From CAZAMP01 sp964486455 (GTDB lineage Bacteria; Eisenbacteria; RBG-16-71-46; CAZAMP01), in the NCBI GenBank assembly GCA_964486455.1, contig CAZAMP010000020.1, positions 1-64,000 on the forward strand: a DNA stretch of 64,000 nt, in the 5' to 3' direction. The notes below the pieces were generated by a model. That model was not told the origin of the DNA and did no database searches. It saw only the letters and a program-made list of their open reading frames with translations. The position numbers and the translations under genes were made by a program. Below, piece by piece: positions 25,491 to 33,051 of this stretch (the stretch's first letter is position 1; the number at the start of each line of letters is the position of its first letter).

Positions 25491-26446
25491 CGCGCGGCAT
25501 TTTTCCACCGGAGCTCCCGTCCGAGCGGTGGTTCGACGTCGTTGGATTGGGGGCGAACGCGGCCGATCACCTGGCGGTGATCCCGCGGTATCCACGCGCG
25601 GACGAAAAGGTGCGCTTCTCCCGCTACTCGTATCAGGGAGGCGGGCAGACTGCGACCGCCATGGTCGTGTACGCGCGACTCGGCTTCAGCGCGTGCTATC
25701 TCGGAGGGGTGGGGGACGACGCCGACGGGCGCGCGAACGTCGAGGCGCTCCGCTCTGAAGGCGTGAACGTGTCCGGTGTTCGCGTGCGCCCCGAGGGACT
25801 CACGCAGCGCGCGTTCATTCTGGTCGATGAGTCGACCGGCGCGCGCACCATCGTGTGGGGACGAAGCGACGGCCTTGTGCTCGATCCCGACGAAGTCGAT
25901 CCCGACGTCGTCCGATCGGCGAAGCTTCTTCACACGGACGCTCAGAACCCGATCGCTTCCGCTCGAGCGGCCACCTTCGCGCGCGACGCGGGGATGCCGG
26001 TCCTTGCGGATCTCGAGAAGGCGCGGCCCGGGATCGATGTGCTGCTTCCGCTCGTTGATTATGTTCTGGCCGCCCCGGAATTTCTGGAGCCGATGACGGG
26101 CACGAGTGACCCCGCGAAGGCCATGCCGATCCTCGAAGAGAAATCGAACGGCGGCATCGTGGTCGTTACGCAGGGTGATCGCGGCGCGGTCGCGTGGATC
26201 GACGGTCGCGTGAAGCCATTTCCGGCGTACTCGATCGACGCCGTCGACACGACCGGCGCGGGCGATGTCTTTCACGCGGCGTTTGGCGTCGCGTGTCTTC
26301 GCGGGCTGGACCTTCCCGACGCGATCGACTTCAGTAACGCGGTTGCCGCCATGAAGTGCCGAGAGCTGGGTGGGCGCGCGGGCATCCCGAACGGTATGGA
26401 CGAGGTCGAGGCGTTTCGCAAAGAGACACCGCATCGCGAGGAGTGA
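25487..26446 (+). CDS. PfkB-family carbohydrate/nucleoside kinase
   Basis: A 319-residue kinase of the ribokinase/PfkB fold. GTG start in a GTGA overlap with the upstream gene. The N-terminal signature VVGLGANAADHLAVIPRYP and YQGGGQTATAMVVYARLG (substrate glycines) are followed by DGRANVEALRSEGVN. The C-terminal signature VDTTGAGDVFHAAFG contains the catalytic Asp and the anion hole. It therefore transfers phosphate from ATP to a sugar or nucleoside hydroxyl. The substrate cannot be read from the sequence; ribose, fructose and nucleosides are all possible. It has no signal peptide. It converges with the CheR-type methyltransferase. Confidence 0.88.
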   Translation: MTRGIFPPELPSERWFDVVGLGANAADHLAVIPRYPRADEKVRFSRYSYQGGGQTATAMVVYARLGFSACYLGGVGDDADGRANVEALRSEGVNVSGVRVRPEGLTQRAFILVDESTGARTIVWGRSDGLVLDPDEVDPDVVRSAKLLHTDAQNPIASARAATFARDAGMPVLADLEKARPGIDVLLPLVDYVLAAPEFLEPMTGTSDPAKAMPILEEKSNGGIVVVTQGDRGAVAWIDGRVKPFPAYSIDAVDTTGAGDVFHAAFGVACLRGLDLPDAIDFSNAVAAMKCRELGGRAGIPNGMDEVEAFRKETPHREE

Positions 26447-26470
26447 CGGCGAAGGCGCTACCGCATCGCA

Positions 26471-27325
26471 TCACGCGCCGCCACCTCCGGGGCGACGCCA
26501 GAAGCAGGCACCCTCCCTCTGCAGCTCCCAGCTGAGGTCATCGAAGCGATCGTTGCTCCCCACCATGAGGAACCCGCCGGGTCTCAGACGTTTCACGAGC
26601 CGCTCAGCGACCCGCGCTCGCACCGGGTCCGCGAGGTAGGTGAAGACGATGTTTCGGCAGAGGACGAGATCGAAGGTCTCGTTCGGCCAGGCGTCGCTGA
26701 GGAAGTCGTGCCGGCGGAACTCCACCGTCGATCGAATGCCGGGGTCGATCTCCCAGGTGCCGTCGGTCATGACGTCAAAGTGGTCCGCGAGGGCGTCAGT
26801 GGGCAGTCCGCGAACCGAGCTCGCCGTGTAGATTCCGCGCCGCGCGCGTTCGAGGCACGGAGCGGAGATGTCCGTCGCGAAGATGTGAAGCGGCATGGCT
26901 TCGGCGGCGTTGCGGCTCCAGCGCTCCCACGCGATCCGGAGCGTATAGGGTTCCTCTCCGCAGGAGCATCCGAAGCTCCACGCGCTCACCTCACCTCGCA
27001 ACCCGTCGCGACCCGCTGCGACGGCCAGCCGTGCGACATTCGGGAAACGGTCCTCGAGCCGTGACCACTCCTCACGGTCACGAAAGAAGCGACTGATCGT
27101 GATCGAGAGCAGCTCGTGGAGGCGGCGGAGCTCGTGGGGATTCATGCGCAGATAGTCGCGATACTCGGTGAGGCCGCCGAGCCCCAGCTCGGAGAGGCGA
27201 TTCGTCAGCCGGGATCGCACGCCGCGCCTCTTCTTTCGAAAGCCGCGCCAGTCGTAGTGGTGATCGGCGAGCAGCGCGCGGAGCGTCTCGTCGAAACTGT
27301 CCCGGTTGCGTCCGTCGTCCGGCAT
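26471..27325 (-). CDS. CheR-type protein-glutamate methyltransferase
   Basis: A 284-residue protein. The ATG at 27325 after GAGGGAG is chosen over a start 30 codons upstream. The N-terminal helical CheR_N domain (DSFDETLRALLADHHYDWRG, ELLSITISRFFRD) leads to a SAM-binding Rossmann domain with AWSFGCSCGEEPYTL (motif I), IFATDISAPCLERARRGIY and FDLVLCRNIVFTYL. The family methylates glutamates in chemoreceptors with SAM. No receptor, CheA, CheB or CheW gene is in the window, so this could be a stand-alone CheR of a different sensory system or act on another protein. The SF(R/F)RD loop that pairs with receptor tails is kept. Confidence 0.85.
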   Translation of the reverse strand: MPDDGRNRDSFDETLRALLADHHYDWRGFRKKRRGVRSRLTNRLSELGLGGLTEYRDYLRMNPHELRRLHELLSITISRFFRDREEWSRLEDRFPNVARLAVAAGRDGLRGEVSAWSFGCSCGEEPYTLRIAWERWSRNAAEAMPLHIFATDISAPCLERARRGIYTASSVRGLPTDALADHFDVMTDGTWEIDPGIRSTVEFRRHDFLSDAWPNETFDLVLCRNIVFTYLADPVRARVAERLVKRLRPGGFLMVGSNDRFDDLSWELQREGACFWRRPGGGGA

Positions 27326-27568
27326 TCGTGTCTCCCTCGGAGAGGCAATGCTAGCACGCGGCCACGCGTCCGGCGTTGCAGTGTCGCATCGCTGCGCCAC
27401 CTCTGTCGCAGCCATGCATCGAACGACCCTTCGGTTAGATCGTTCAGCGCGGAATCGAACGCGACGCCAACGAGTTCCGCCTCTCCTTCGTTGCCTCCGA
27501 ATAGGTACGGGACTTGCGTATAGGTCCCTGGGGTTCTCCTGCGGCCTGCCGCCTCCAAGGAGGAACCA

Positions 27569-28270
27569 ATGCGATCAACCGTACACGGCATCTTGGTGGT
27601 GGCTTTTCTGGTCGGAACCGTCGTGACAACATCATCCGCTCTGGCCGACCGCTACTGGCGGTGCAACCGCACCGAGTCATACTCCGCGCTCAAGCTCGGG
27701 GTCTACAGCCCCACGGCGACCGGCGCCCCTGACGGATTCTTCGGCGGACTCGAGGGAGGCGTCGCCCTCTCGCCACAGCTCGATGTCGGGCTCACCGGTG
27801 ACTACTTCTATCGCGGGCGTTCGGCCGGGCCGGTGGAGTCCGCGAACGGGGGCCCGCCATACGACATCCCGGTCCACGAGTCGTTCGACATGGGATCGTC
27901 GTCGGTCCATCTCGCCATGCTGGGTGTAGGCGGGCGGCTACGTTTTCCCGTAGGACTGAACGGTCCCGCCCCGTTCGTTCAGGGCGGAATCCTCTTTCAG
28001 CTTCTGCACCTGACATCGATGGAGCTCGAAGAGCTCGGCGGAAACCGCTACCGCGAGGTCGAGCGCTCCGACACCTTCTGGGGATTCGGCTGGCAGGCGG
28101 GCGCGGGAATGGACATCCCGCTGGACGGCCGGACGGGATTGGTCGCTGAATTCGGCTACGTGCACGCCGAACCGCAGAAGACCATCGACGAGCCGGGCTA
28201 TGTCCGCACCACGCTGACCGCCGAGGCGGGCGGCGCGTTCGTGCGGGGCGGGGTCCGTTTCTCGTACTGA
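27569..28270 (+). CDS. Small outer-membrane beta-barrel protein (OmpW/OmpA-barrel type)
   Basis: A 233-residue exported protein with AAGGAGG 5 bases before the ATG and a signal peptide ending near SSALA. The mature protein has a repeating pattern of alternating polar and hydrophobic strands: SALKLGVYSPTATG, GVALSPQLDVGLTGDYFYRG, AMLGVGGRLRFPVG and FVRGGVRFSY. The terminal aromatic residue is the usual barrel end. It resembles many single-gene porin-like proteins of unknown cargo. The stop abuts the stop of the M28 peptidase gene, which runs the other way, so no room remains for separate terminators. Its own promoter was not recognised in the 240 bases upstream. Confidence 0.72.
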   Translation: MRSTVHGILVVAFLVGTVVTTSSALADRYWRCNRTESYSALKLGVYSPTATGAPDGFFGGLEGGVALSPQLDVGLTGDYFYRGRSAGPVESANGGPPYDIPVHESFDMGSSSVHLAMLGVGGRLRFPVGLNGPAPFVQGGILFQLLHLTSMELEELGGNRYREVERSDTFWGFGWQAGAGMDIPLDGRTGLVAEFGYVHAEPQKTIDEPGYVRTTLTAEAGGAFVRGGVRFSY

Positions 28271-29779
28271 TTATTCGATGATCGTGATCCGATCGGAATA
28301 CGTCGCGCCGGGTGAAGAGACGCGGACGAAGTAGACGCCGGGGGCCGCTTGGCCGCCGGCCTGCACTCGGCCATCCCACGTCAGCCGATTGGTCCCCGCA
28401 GCCAAACGATGCGCTCCGAGGTCGGCCGTGAGTCGCCCTCTGACGTCGAAGACGCGAATGTGCGCCAGCTGATCATCCGCGCCGTTGATCAGAAACGCGA
28501 TAGACGTGGTTGCCGGCTCGGGATAGTGACGAAGCGTGATCGCTACAGGGGCGCCGCCCGTCGGAGCGTCAAGCGGCGCGACCATACCCGCCAGCTCCGC
28601 CGTCGTCGCCAGCAGGAGCTTCGTGCACTCGACGAAGAACGGGAAGTTCAGCGTCGAGATGAGATCCTGGTCCGAGTGGATGTATTGGGAGTAGTCGTTC
28701 CAGCCCTCGAAGAGCCAAGTGGACGTGAAACCGAGATCCCAGAATGCCCGGTGATCGCTGCTGTGCGAGTTTGGATCCAGGGTCTTCTCGAAATCGACGC
28801 CGGAAGTATATGTGGCGGCGCTCGCGAGCATGAGATCCGCGATCCACTCGGAGTTGTTGTTGCAGATGATCTCAGCGTCGTCGGTCCCGTCATCGTCGTA
28901 GGCGATCATGTCGGCGTTGACGGCGCAGACGATGTTCATGCCCTCTTGCGCCGCCTGTTCGGCGAAGTAGTAGCTTCCATAGAGTCCGAGCTCCTCCGCG
29001 CCGAAGAGCACGAGCTTGACGGTCATGCGGAACGATCGCGTCTCGAATATCCGGGCCGCTTCCAGAACCGCCGATGACGAGCTGCCGTTGTCGTCGGCTC
29101 CGGGCGCCGGCGCGTTCGGGTCGCCGAACGAATCATAGGTAATCGAATCCAGATGGGCGCAGAGCACGATCACCGAGTCCGGGCTGGTCACGCCTTCCTT
29201 CGTGGCGATGACGTTCCGCGTGGGGGATTGGCCGCCAAAGTCGAAATACTGGCTCTCGACGGCCCATCCGTGGTTGTCGAACACCGTCGCCGCGTAGTCG
29301 GCCGCCACCTCGTAGTACGCACTATTGCAGTACCGGGTCAGGATCGATGAGAGATCGTAGTCGAACGTGTAGAGGGAGTTCGAGTCGACCTCATCGACGA
29401 TCTCCTGGATACCCGGGTCGTTGCGAAGCGAACCACCCGACTCCGGTTCGCAGGTGATGCCGTGGGGGAGAATCTCATGGAAGCCGAGGGCGTGCGGAAT
29501 ATCGATCGATCGCTCCGGAGAGAGCCGGAGGACCCGCATTCCGTCGATCTCGCCGACGGATTCGAGACCAGACGCCATCGACGACTCCGCCATCCCCGGG
29601 GTGACCAGGAAGAATCGGTCGCCGGGAATCGCGTTGTCGAAGATCCAGCCGTCGCCGCGGATGGCGTCGTCGGTTCGTGTCCAATGATGTCCGGCGAAGT
29701 CGAAGCTCTCCGCGCTCGACGATGAGGGAAGAGCGACGAGGGTGATGAGGGTCATGGCTGTCAGGGCGTGGCGGACCAT
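28271..29779 (-). CDS. Secreted M28-family zinc peptidase with sorting-type C-terminus
   Basis: A 502-residue secreted aminopeptidase-like enzyme. AAGGAG precedes the ATG, and a signal peptide (TAMTLITLVALPSSSSA) is clear. The M28 core carries the two-zinc site: AHLDSITYD (His, Asp), GADDNGSSSSAVL (Asp), FGAEELGLYGS (Glu, Glu), NADMIAYDDD (Asp) and SHSSDHRAFWDLG (His). This order fits a leucine or di-peptide aminopeptidase. The C-terminal about 90 residues form the same FlgD-Ig/sorting-like module seen in the M1 enzyme (RVFDVRGRLTADLGAH, NRLTWDGRVQ, APGVYFVRVSS). Secretion to the surface or medium follows. A close neighbour is the M1 gene 3.6 kb upstream, so the region may serve peptide scavenging. 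Confidence 0.92.
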   Translation of the reverse strand: MVRHALTAMTLITLVALPSSSSAESFDFAGHHWTRTDDAIRGDGWIFDNAIPGDRFFLVTPGMAESSMASGLESVGEIDGMRVLRLSPERSIDIPHALGFHEILPHGITCEPESGGSLRNDPGIQEIVDEVDSNSLYTFDYDLSSILTRYCNSAYYEVAADYAATVFDNHGWAVESQYFDFGGQSPTRNVIATKEGVTSPDSVIVLCAHLDSITYDSFGDPNAPAPGADDNGSSSSAVLEAARIFETRSFRMTVKLVLFGAEELGLYGSYYFAEQAAQEGMNIVCAVNADMIAYDDDGTDDAEIICNNNSEWIADLMLASAATYTSGVDFEKTLDPNSHSSDHRAFWDLGFTSTWLFEGWNDYSQYIHSDQDLISTLNFPFFVECTKLLLATTAELAGMVAPLDAPTGGAPVAITLRHYPEPATTSIAFLINGADDQLAHIRVFDVRGRLTADLGAHRLAAGTNRLTWDGRVQAGGQAAPGVYFVRVSSPGATYSDRITIIE

Positions 29780-29880
29780 GGTGCGTCTCCTTTGGGGGCC
29801 CCAATCTATCCTGTTGACTGGCTATAGTTTACCAAGCGGTCATGAATCCGACAATGGGGTGGGGTCCCTCGTCGCTGGAT

Positions 29881-31563
29881 TCACGCGGGGTCGGCGAGCT
29901 TGAGGATCGCCCGTCTGAGCCTGCGGTGTTGGTCGAAGCGCCTAACGAATTCCGATTCACGCCGTCCGCCCTTCGCCCGGATGACACCGACGAGTGCGCG
30001 TTTGTTCTCCCGACTCCACCGGTCCACGCCCGGGAGCGTCGCGACGAGCGGCGCCCAGTTCGCCCATGCGATGCGTTCGCCCCTCGTGAAGCGGCGCATG
30101 GAGCGGACTCCGAGCATTCGCGCCGCCTCCCGCGAGCACTCGCGGATGGCGCGCTCTCGATCCGAGCCGAAGCGATGCGCGAGGGTCCTGACGATCTTTC
30201 CGCCGATCTCGCCGAGATCGATCATGCCCATCACGTCGTCGCGCCGCCGGCCCATGTAGAGGAAGACGTGCTCGGCCGTGAGGTTCTGCAGCGTGGCGAT
30301 CGACGATCGGTGTGTCGGGTCGGCCTTCATTTGTTTGAGCTCGGCCCGCATGATCCGACGCACGTCCGGGTCGTAGGGACGGAACTTGAGCTTGTAGTAG
30401 AACCACCACGCGCCGGATTTGAGCCCCTCCATGTTGTCGTGCCCGAGCTGAAACGGGTCCACGGCGAACGCATCGGTGCCGAAGAGATGGCGAATCATCG
30501 CGAGCACACGCCCGTAGACGTATGCTGATTCCCCACCCCGGTACGTTTCGAAGATGTTGTACGCCACGGCGGACGAATTGAAGAGCGAGCTACAGAGCAC
30601 GTAGCCGGCCGGCACGCCGTTTCGGAGCGTGAGAAATCCATAGACCGATTCCAGCATGAGTCGGCGTTCCGGCACCGCGCCGTAGCAGACGAATACCAGG
30701 CCGTCACCGCAGTCGATAAGCCGGACATCGTTCTTGTCCGCGTGCATGAAGACGTCCAGATCTCGGCTCCGTGTGACCATCGCCTCCCGCGCGAGGTCGA
30801 TGAGCTTCGATCCCTCCCGCGGCGATACGGCGCGCACGCGGAGCGGAGGTCGTTTCGCCTCCTCCACGAGATCGGGTCGGCGCTGGCGAAGGGGCGATGC
30901 TTGAAAACACGTCGGGAGCTTCGCGTAGCGCGCATGCGTGCGTGATGGCGTGCCGGGCCCGGCCTCAAGGTGGATGGGCGCGTCGATGTCTTCGAACAGC
31001 GTCTCCCGCAAGAACAGGTCGGCGCGGAGCGCGGCGAACCGCTGGATCAAGAATGCGGCGTCGGTTTCGTCCGGGGATTTCAGGTGATCGATCCACTCTC
31101 GCGTGGAATGACCCAACTCATCGAGGGCGAGCGACTCGCTGTAGGGGAGAAGCGTGTGCAAGAACGTTTCGAGCCGGCCCTTTCGCTCGAACGACTTCCA
31201 GTCGATCGTGATCCGGTCGGGCCAATGCCGAGCGAGCCACTCCGCGGTCGTCCAGTAGAACTGAAAGTCGATCGGTGTGCCCGCTATCCCGCTGTCTGCG
31301 AGCGCACGCGCGAAGCGCTTGAGATCGGATCGTTCCGAGAAGCAGGCGAGCATCCGCTCGACCTTCGCGAGAAGCTCCCGGTTGTCGGGGTAGCCGCGAA
31401 GAAAGCAAAGCGCTTCGTGGAGGGTCAGGACGTCTCTCGCCGACTCGAGACGCCTCCGGTCCAGCTTGTCGAGAAGCGCGATCTTTCGTTCCGCTGAGTC
31501 ATCCCCAAAGCTGCTTTTGAGACGATCCAGTTGTCTCAGCAACGTCCGTGCTTTCTCTGCCAC
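29881..31563 (-). CDS. Conserved protein of unknown function, possible GNAT-like domain
   Basis: A 560-residue soluble protein with no signal peptide. GTG start at 31563, preceded by GGGGGAGG at 6 bases. I do not recognise the family. The first 200 residues are mostly helical and Arg/Glu-rich. The middle (about 270-430) has the look of a GNAT acyltransferase fold: VYGFLTLRNGVPAGYVLCSS, then ETYRGGESAYVYGRVLAM, VDPFQLGHDNMEGLKSGA and WWFYYKLKFRPYDPDV. The pattern of a rich beta-sheet followed by a FYYKLGFRP-type end is common in GNATs. The C-terminal part is helical and basic. Its role is unknown. It stands alone between the M28 gene and the TonB-like gene. Confidence 0.6.
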   Translation of the reverse strand: MAEKARTLLRQLDRLKSSFGDDSAERKIALLDKLDRRRLESARDVLTLHEALCFLRGYPDNRELLAKVERMLACFSERSDLKRFARALADSGIAGTPIDFQFYWTTAEWLARHWPDRITIDWKSFERKGRLETFLHTLLPYSESLALDELGHSTREWIDHLKSPDETDAAFLIQRFAALRADLFLRETLFEDIDAPIHLEAGPGTPSRTHARYAKLPTCFQASPLRQRRPDLVEEAKRPPLRVRAVSPREGSKLIDLAREAMVTRSRDLDVFMHADKNDVRLIDCGDGLVFVCYGAVPERRLMLESVYGFLTLRNGVPAGYVLCSSLFNSSAVAYNIFETYRGGESAYVYGRVLAMIRHLFGTDAFAVDPFQLGHDNMEGLKSGAWWFYYKLKFRPYDPDVRRIMRAELKQMKADPTHRSSIATLQNLTAEHVFLYMGRRRDDVMGMIDLGEIGGKIVRTLAHRFGSDRERAIRECSREAARMLGVRSMRRFTRGERIAWANWAPLVATLPGVDRWSRENKRALVGVIRAKGGRRESEFVRRFDQHRRLRRAILKLADPA

Positions 31564-31935
31564 GCGAACACCTCCCCCGAGTATCGGAAACTGCACAGCC
31601 TCGAACTTAGCAAAGGATTTAACAGGACTCCAGATGCGGGGCGCAGCTGGTCCCTTGGTTCTCAGAAATCGCCGGATGCACCGGGACCAAAATACCCACC
31701 GGAATCGATTGAAAGCGATGTGATTGCGCGGGGGCCCCCGTCCCAGATGGGTAGTGACGTCCCGGCTCGCCCGACGGCGGGATGATCGTCGATCCGCATT
31801 GTCGACGATGGATCAATTGGTTGCGACAGCGGCGCGGCTTGGCACCGCTCGTGCATTGCGTGAGAGTGAGTGGCGTCCGGCGTCGGCCCCCGGGATGCCG
31901 GGCGCCTCCGACACGACACGATGTTGGGAGGGATG
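31564..31935. other. Gap between divergent genes, little recognisable
   Basis: This 372-base stretch separates the unknown gene and the TonB-like gene, which point away from each other, so it must hold both promoters. A 12-base GC palindrome CGGGGGCCCCCG is at 31729-31740. I see no clear -35/-10 pair, RNA gene or coding frame worth reporting. Confidence 0.5.
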
Positions 31936-32565
31936 ATGCACAGCGAGAGACGCAGGACCGAACCAGCGGGGCGTCGGCTCCGCCACGCCATGCTGTCGGC
32001 GCTCGTGCTCCACGGCCTCGTGGTCTTTCTGGGGCCTCCGCTCCTTCTCCAGCGTCCGGTGATCCGGGAGTGGCGTCCGCAATTGCGAACGCGTCTGATC
32101 GAGATAGAGGATGAAACCATATTGAAGCGATACAAGTATTCCCCTGAGCCGATCAGACCGGACATCCCCGGACCCAAGTCGACGGTGATCGAGGTGACGG
32201 ACGAGCCGCAGCTTCCAGACATTCCACCCCTAGTCCCTCTGGAGCCGTATTTCGCCGGGTTGTCCGGAGGTGAGGCGAGCAGATTCACAATGGCACAGGA
32301 GTCGTCCCCGCAGCCCATCATCATGGTGGATCCTGAATACCCATCCATGGCCAGAGCGGCGGAGGCGGAAGGCACGGTGCGGGTCCGTGCCGTCGTGGAC
32401 GAGTTCGGTTTCGTGGTCGACGTCGCGATCGACTCGTCAGACACGATTGGGTTACTCGAGAATGCCGCGCTGAACGCGGCGAAGAAGTGGCGATTTCGCC
32501 CGGCCAAGCAAGGCAACGTCCCGGTCCAGGTGATCGTGATCATTCCGTTCACGTTCAGAATGTAG
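31936..32565 (+). CDS. TonB-like energy transducer protein
   Basis: About 209 residues from the ATG at 31936; a close GGGAGGG means ATGs at 31933 or 31921 are also possible. A short basic head is followed by one membrane span (MLSALVLHGLVVFLGPPLLL), a periplasmic Pro/Glu linker (YSPEPIRPDIPGPK, PQLPDIPPLVPLEP) and a C-terminal TonB domain (VDPEYPSMARAAEAEGTVRVRAVVDEFG, NAALNAAKKWRFRPAKQG). This matches the TonB/TolA-like carboxy-terminal fold that touches outer-membrane receptors to power import. ExbB and ExbD genes are not beside it. Three hairpins follow, the last a clear terminator, so it is probably a single-gene unit. Confidence 0.88.
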   Translation: MHSERRRTEPAGRRLRHAMLSALVLHGLVVFLGPPLLLQRPVIREWRPQLRTRLIEIEDETILKRYKYSPEPIRPDIPGPKSTVIEVTDEPQLPDIPPLVPLEPYFAGLSGGEASRFTMAQESSPQPIIMVDPEYPSMARAAEAEGTVRVRAVVDEFGFVVDVAIDSSDTIGLLENAALNAAKKWRFRPAKQGNVPVQVIVIIPFTFRM

Positions 32566-32615
32566 ACACGGGAAGACGCCTCGCGACATCCCCCAACGGG
32601 CGAACCGGGCCATCC

Positions 32616-32695
32616 GGCCCGCGTTCTACGCGGGCCGTGGCCCCGCCTCATCGAATGCGAGTGTCTGACGCCCTGCGGCACCCCCGACGCAGGGC
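32616..32695. repeat. Two perfect hairpins after tonB-like gene
   Basis: Hairpin one is GGCCCGCG/CGCGGGCC at 32616-32636 with a 5-base loop. Hairpin two is GCCCTGCG/CGCAGGGC at 32670-32695 with a 10-base loop. Neither has a T-run. They stand ahead of the intrinsic terminator at 32699-32732 and could stabilise the mRNA 3' end. Confidence 0.7.
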
Positions 32696-32698
32696 GGG

Positions 32699-32732
32699 GC
32701 GGGAGAGGGTTTCCTCTCCCGCTCTTGTTTTT
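32699..32732 (+). terminator. Rho-independent terminator of the tonB-like gene
   Basis: A perfect stem GCGGGAGAGG/CCTCTCCCGC with a four-base loop (GTTT) is followed by TCTTGTTTTT. It stands 134 bases after the TonB-like stop and points on the plus strand. Confidence 0.9.
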
Positions 32733-32867
32733 CATCCGACGATCGTGATCTCTTCCATCTTCAACCCCCTGGGCCGCACGTCCCCGTGACGAAAGCTCGT
32801 GCGCTCAGCCGACGATGGAGATCATCGTCGAGGGCCATGATCGAGCCTCAGATTGCGCATCGCGTGA

Positions 32868-32893
32868 CACGTAATCGTGCAATATATTACGTG
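32868..32893. promoter_or_regulatory. Dyad upstream of the xanthine dehydrogenase gene
   Basis: Perfect 8-base inverted repeat CACGTAAT/ATTACGTG with a 10-base spacer containing GCAATAT. It lies 158 bases before the xdh ATG in an AT-richer patch holding TATATT. Operator role is inferred from symmetry and place alone. Confidence 0.5.
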
Positions 32894-32903
32894 GTAAGCT
32901 GCC

Positions 32904-32938
32904 ACACGGATCTGTCTCCCCGGGGAGACAGACCGTGT
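32904..32938. promoter_or_regulatory. Long inverted repeat upstream of xanthine dehydrogenase gene
   Basis: The core TCTGTCTCCCC/GGGGAGACAGA (32911-32932) is a perfect 22-base palindrome. It is flanked by ACACGG and CCGTGT, giving 17 paired bases per arm with one unpaired A. It lies about 115 bases before the xdh start. There is no following T-run, so it is not an ordinary terminator. A regulator site or a leader RNA hairpin are the two likely readings. Confidence 0.6.
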
Positions 32939-33051
32939 AAGCACGGAGAAGGCCTCGCCGCCGATGGCCGGACGCGTGCCGACATCGTTGTCGGGCAGGC
33001 GGGCGGCCCGTACACTGTCCGATCTTCACGAGACTTCATCCGGGAGAATTC

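Noticed and set aside
25400..26434. A 344-residue minus-strand frame over the PfkB kinase
   Set aside because: Shadow of the kinase gene; no recognisable motif and no plausible start signal.
32904..32938. The long palindrome before xdh as an intrinsic terminator or Moco riboswitch
   Set aside because: There is no T-run after it. The conserved core pattern of the molybdenum-cofactor riboswitch was not seen.
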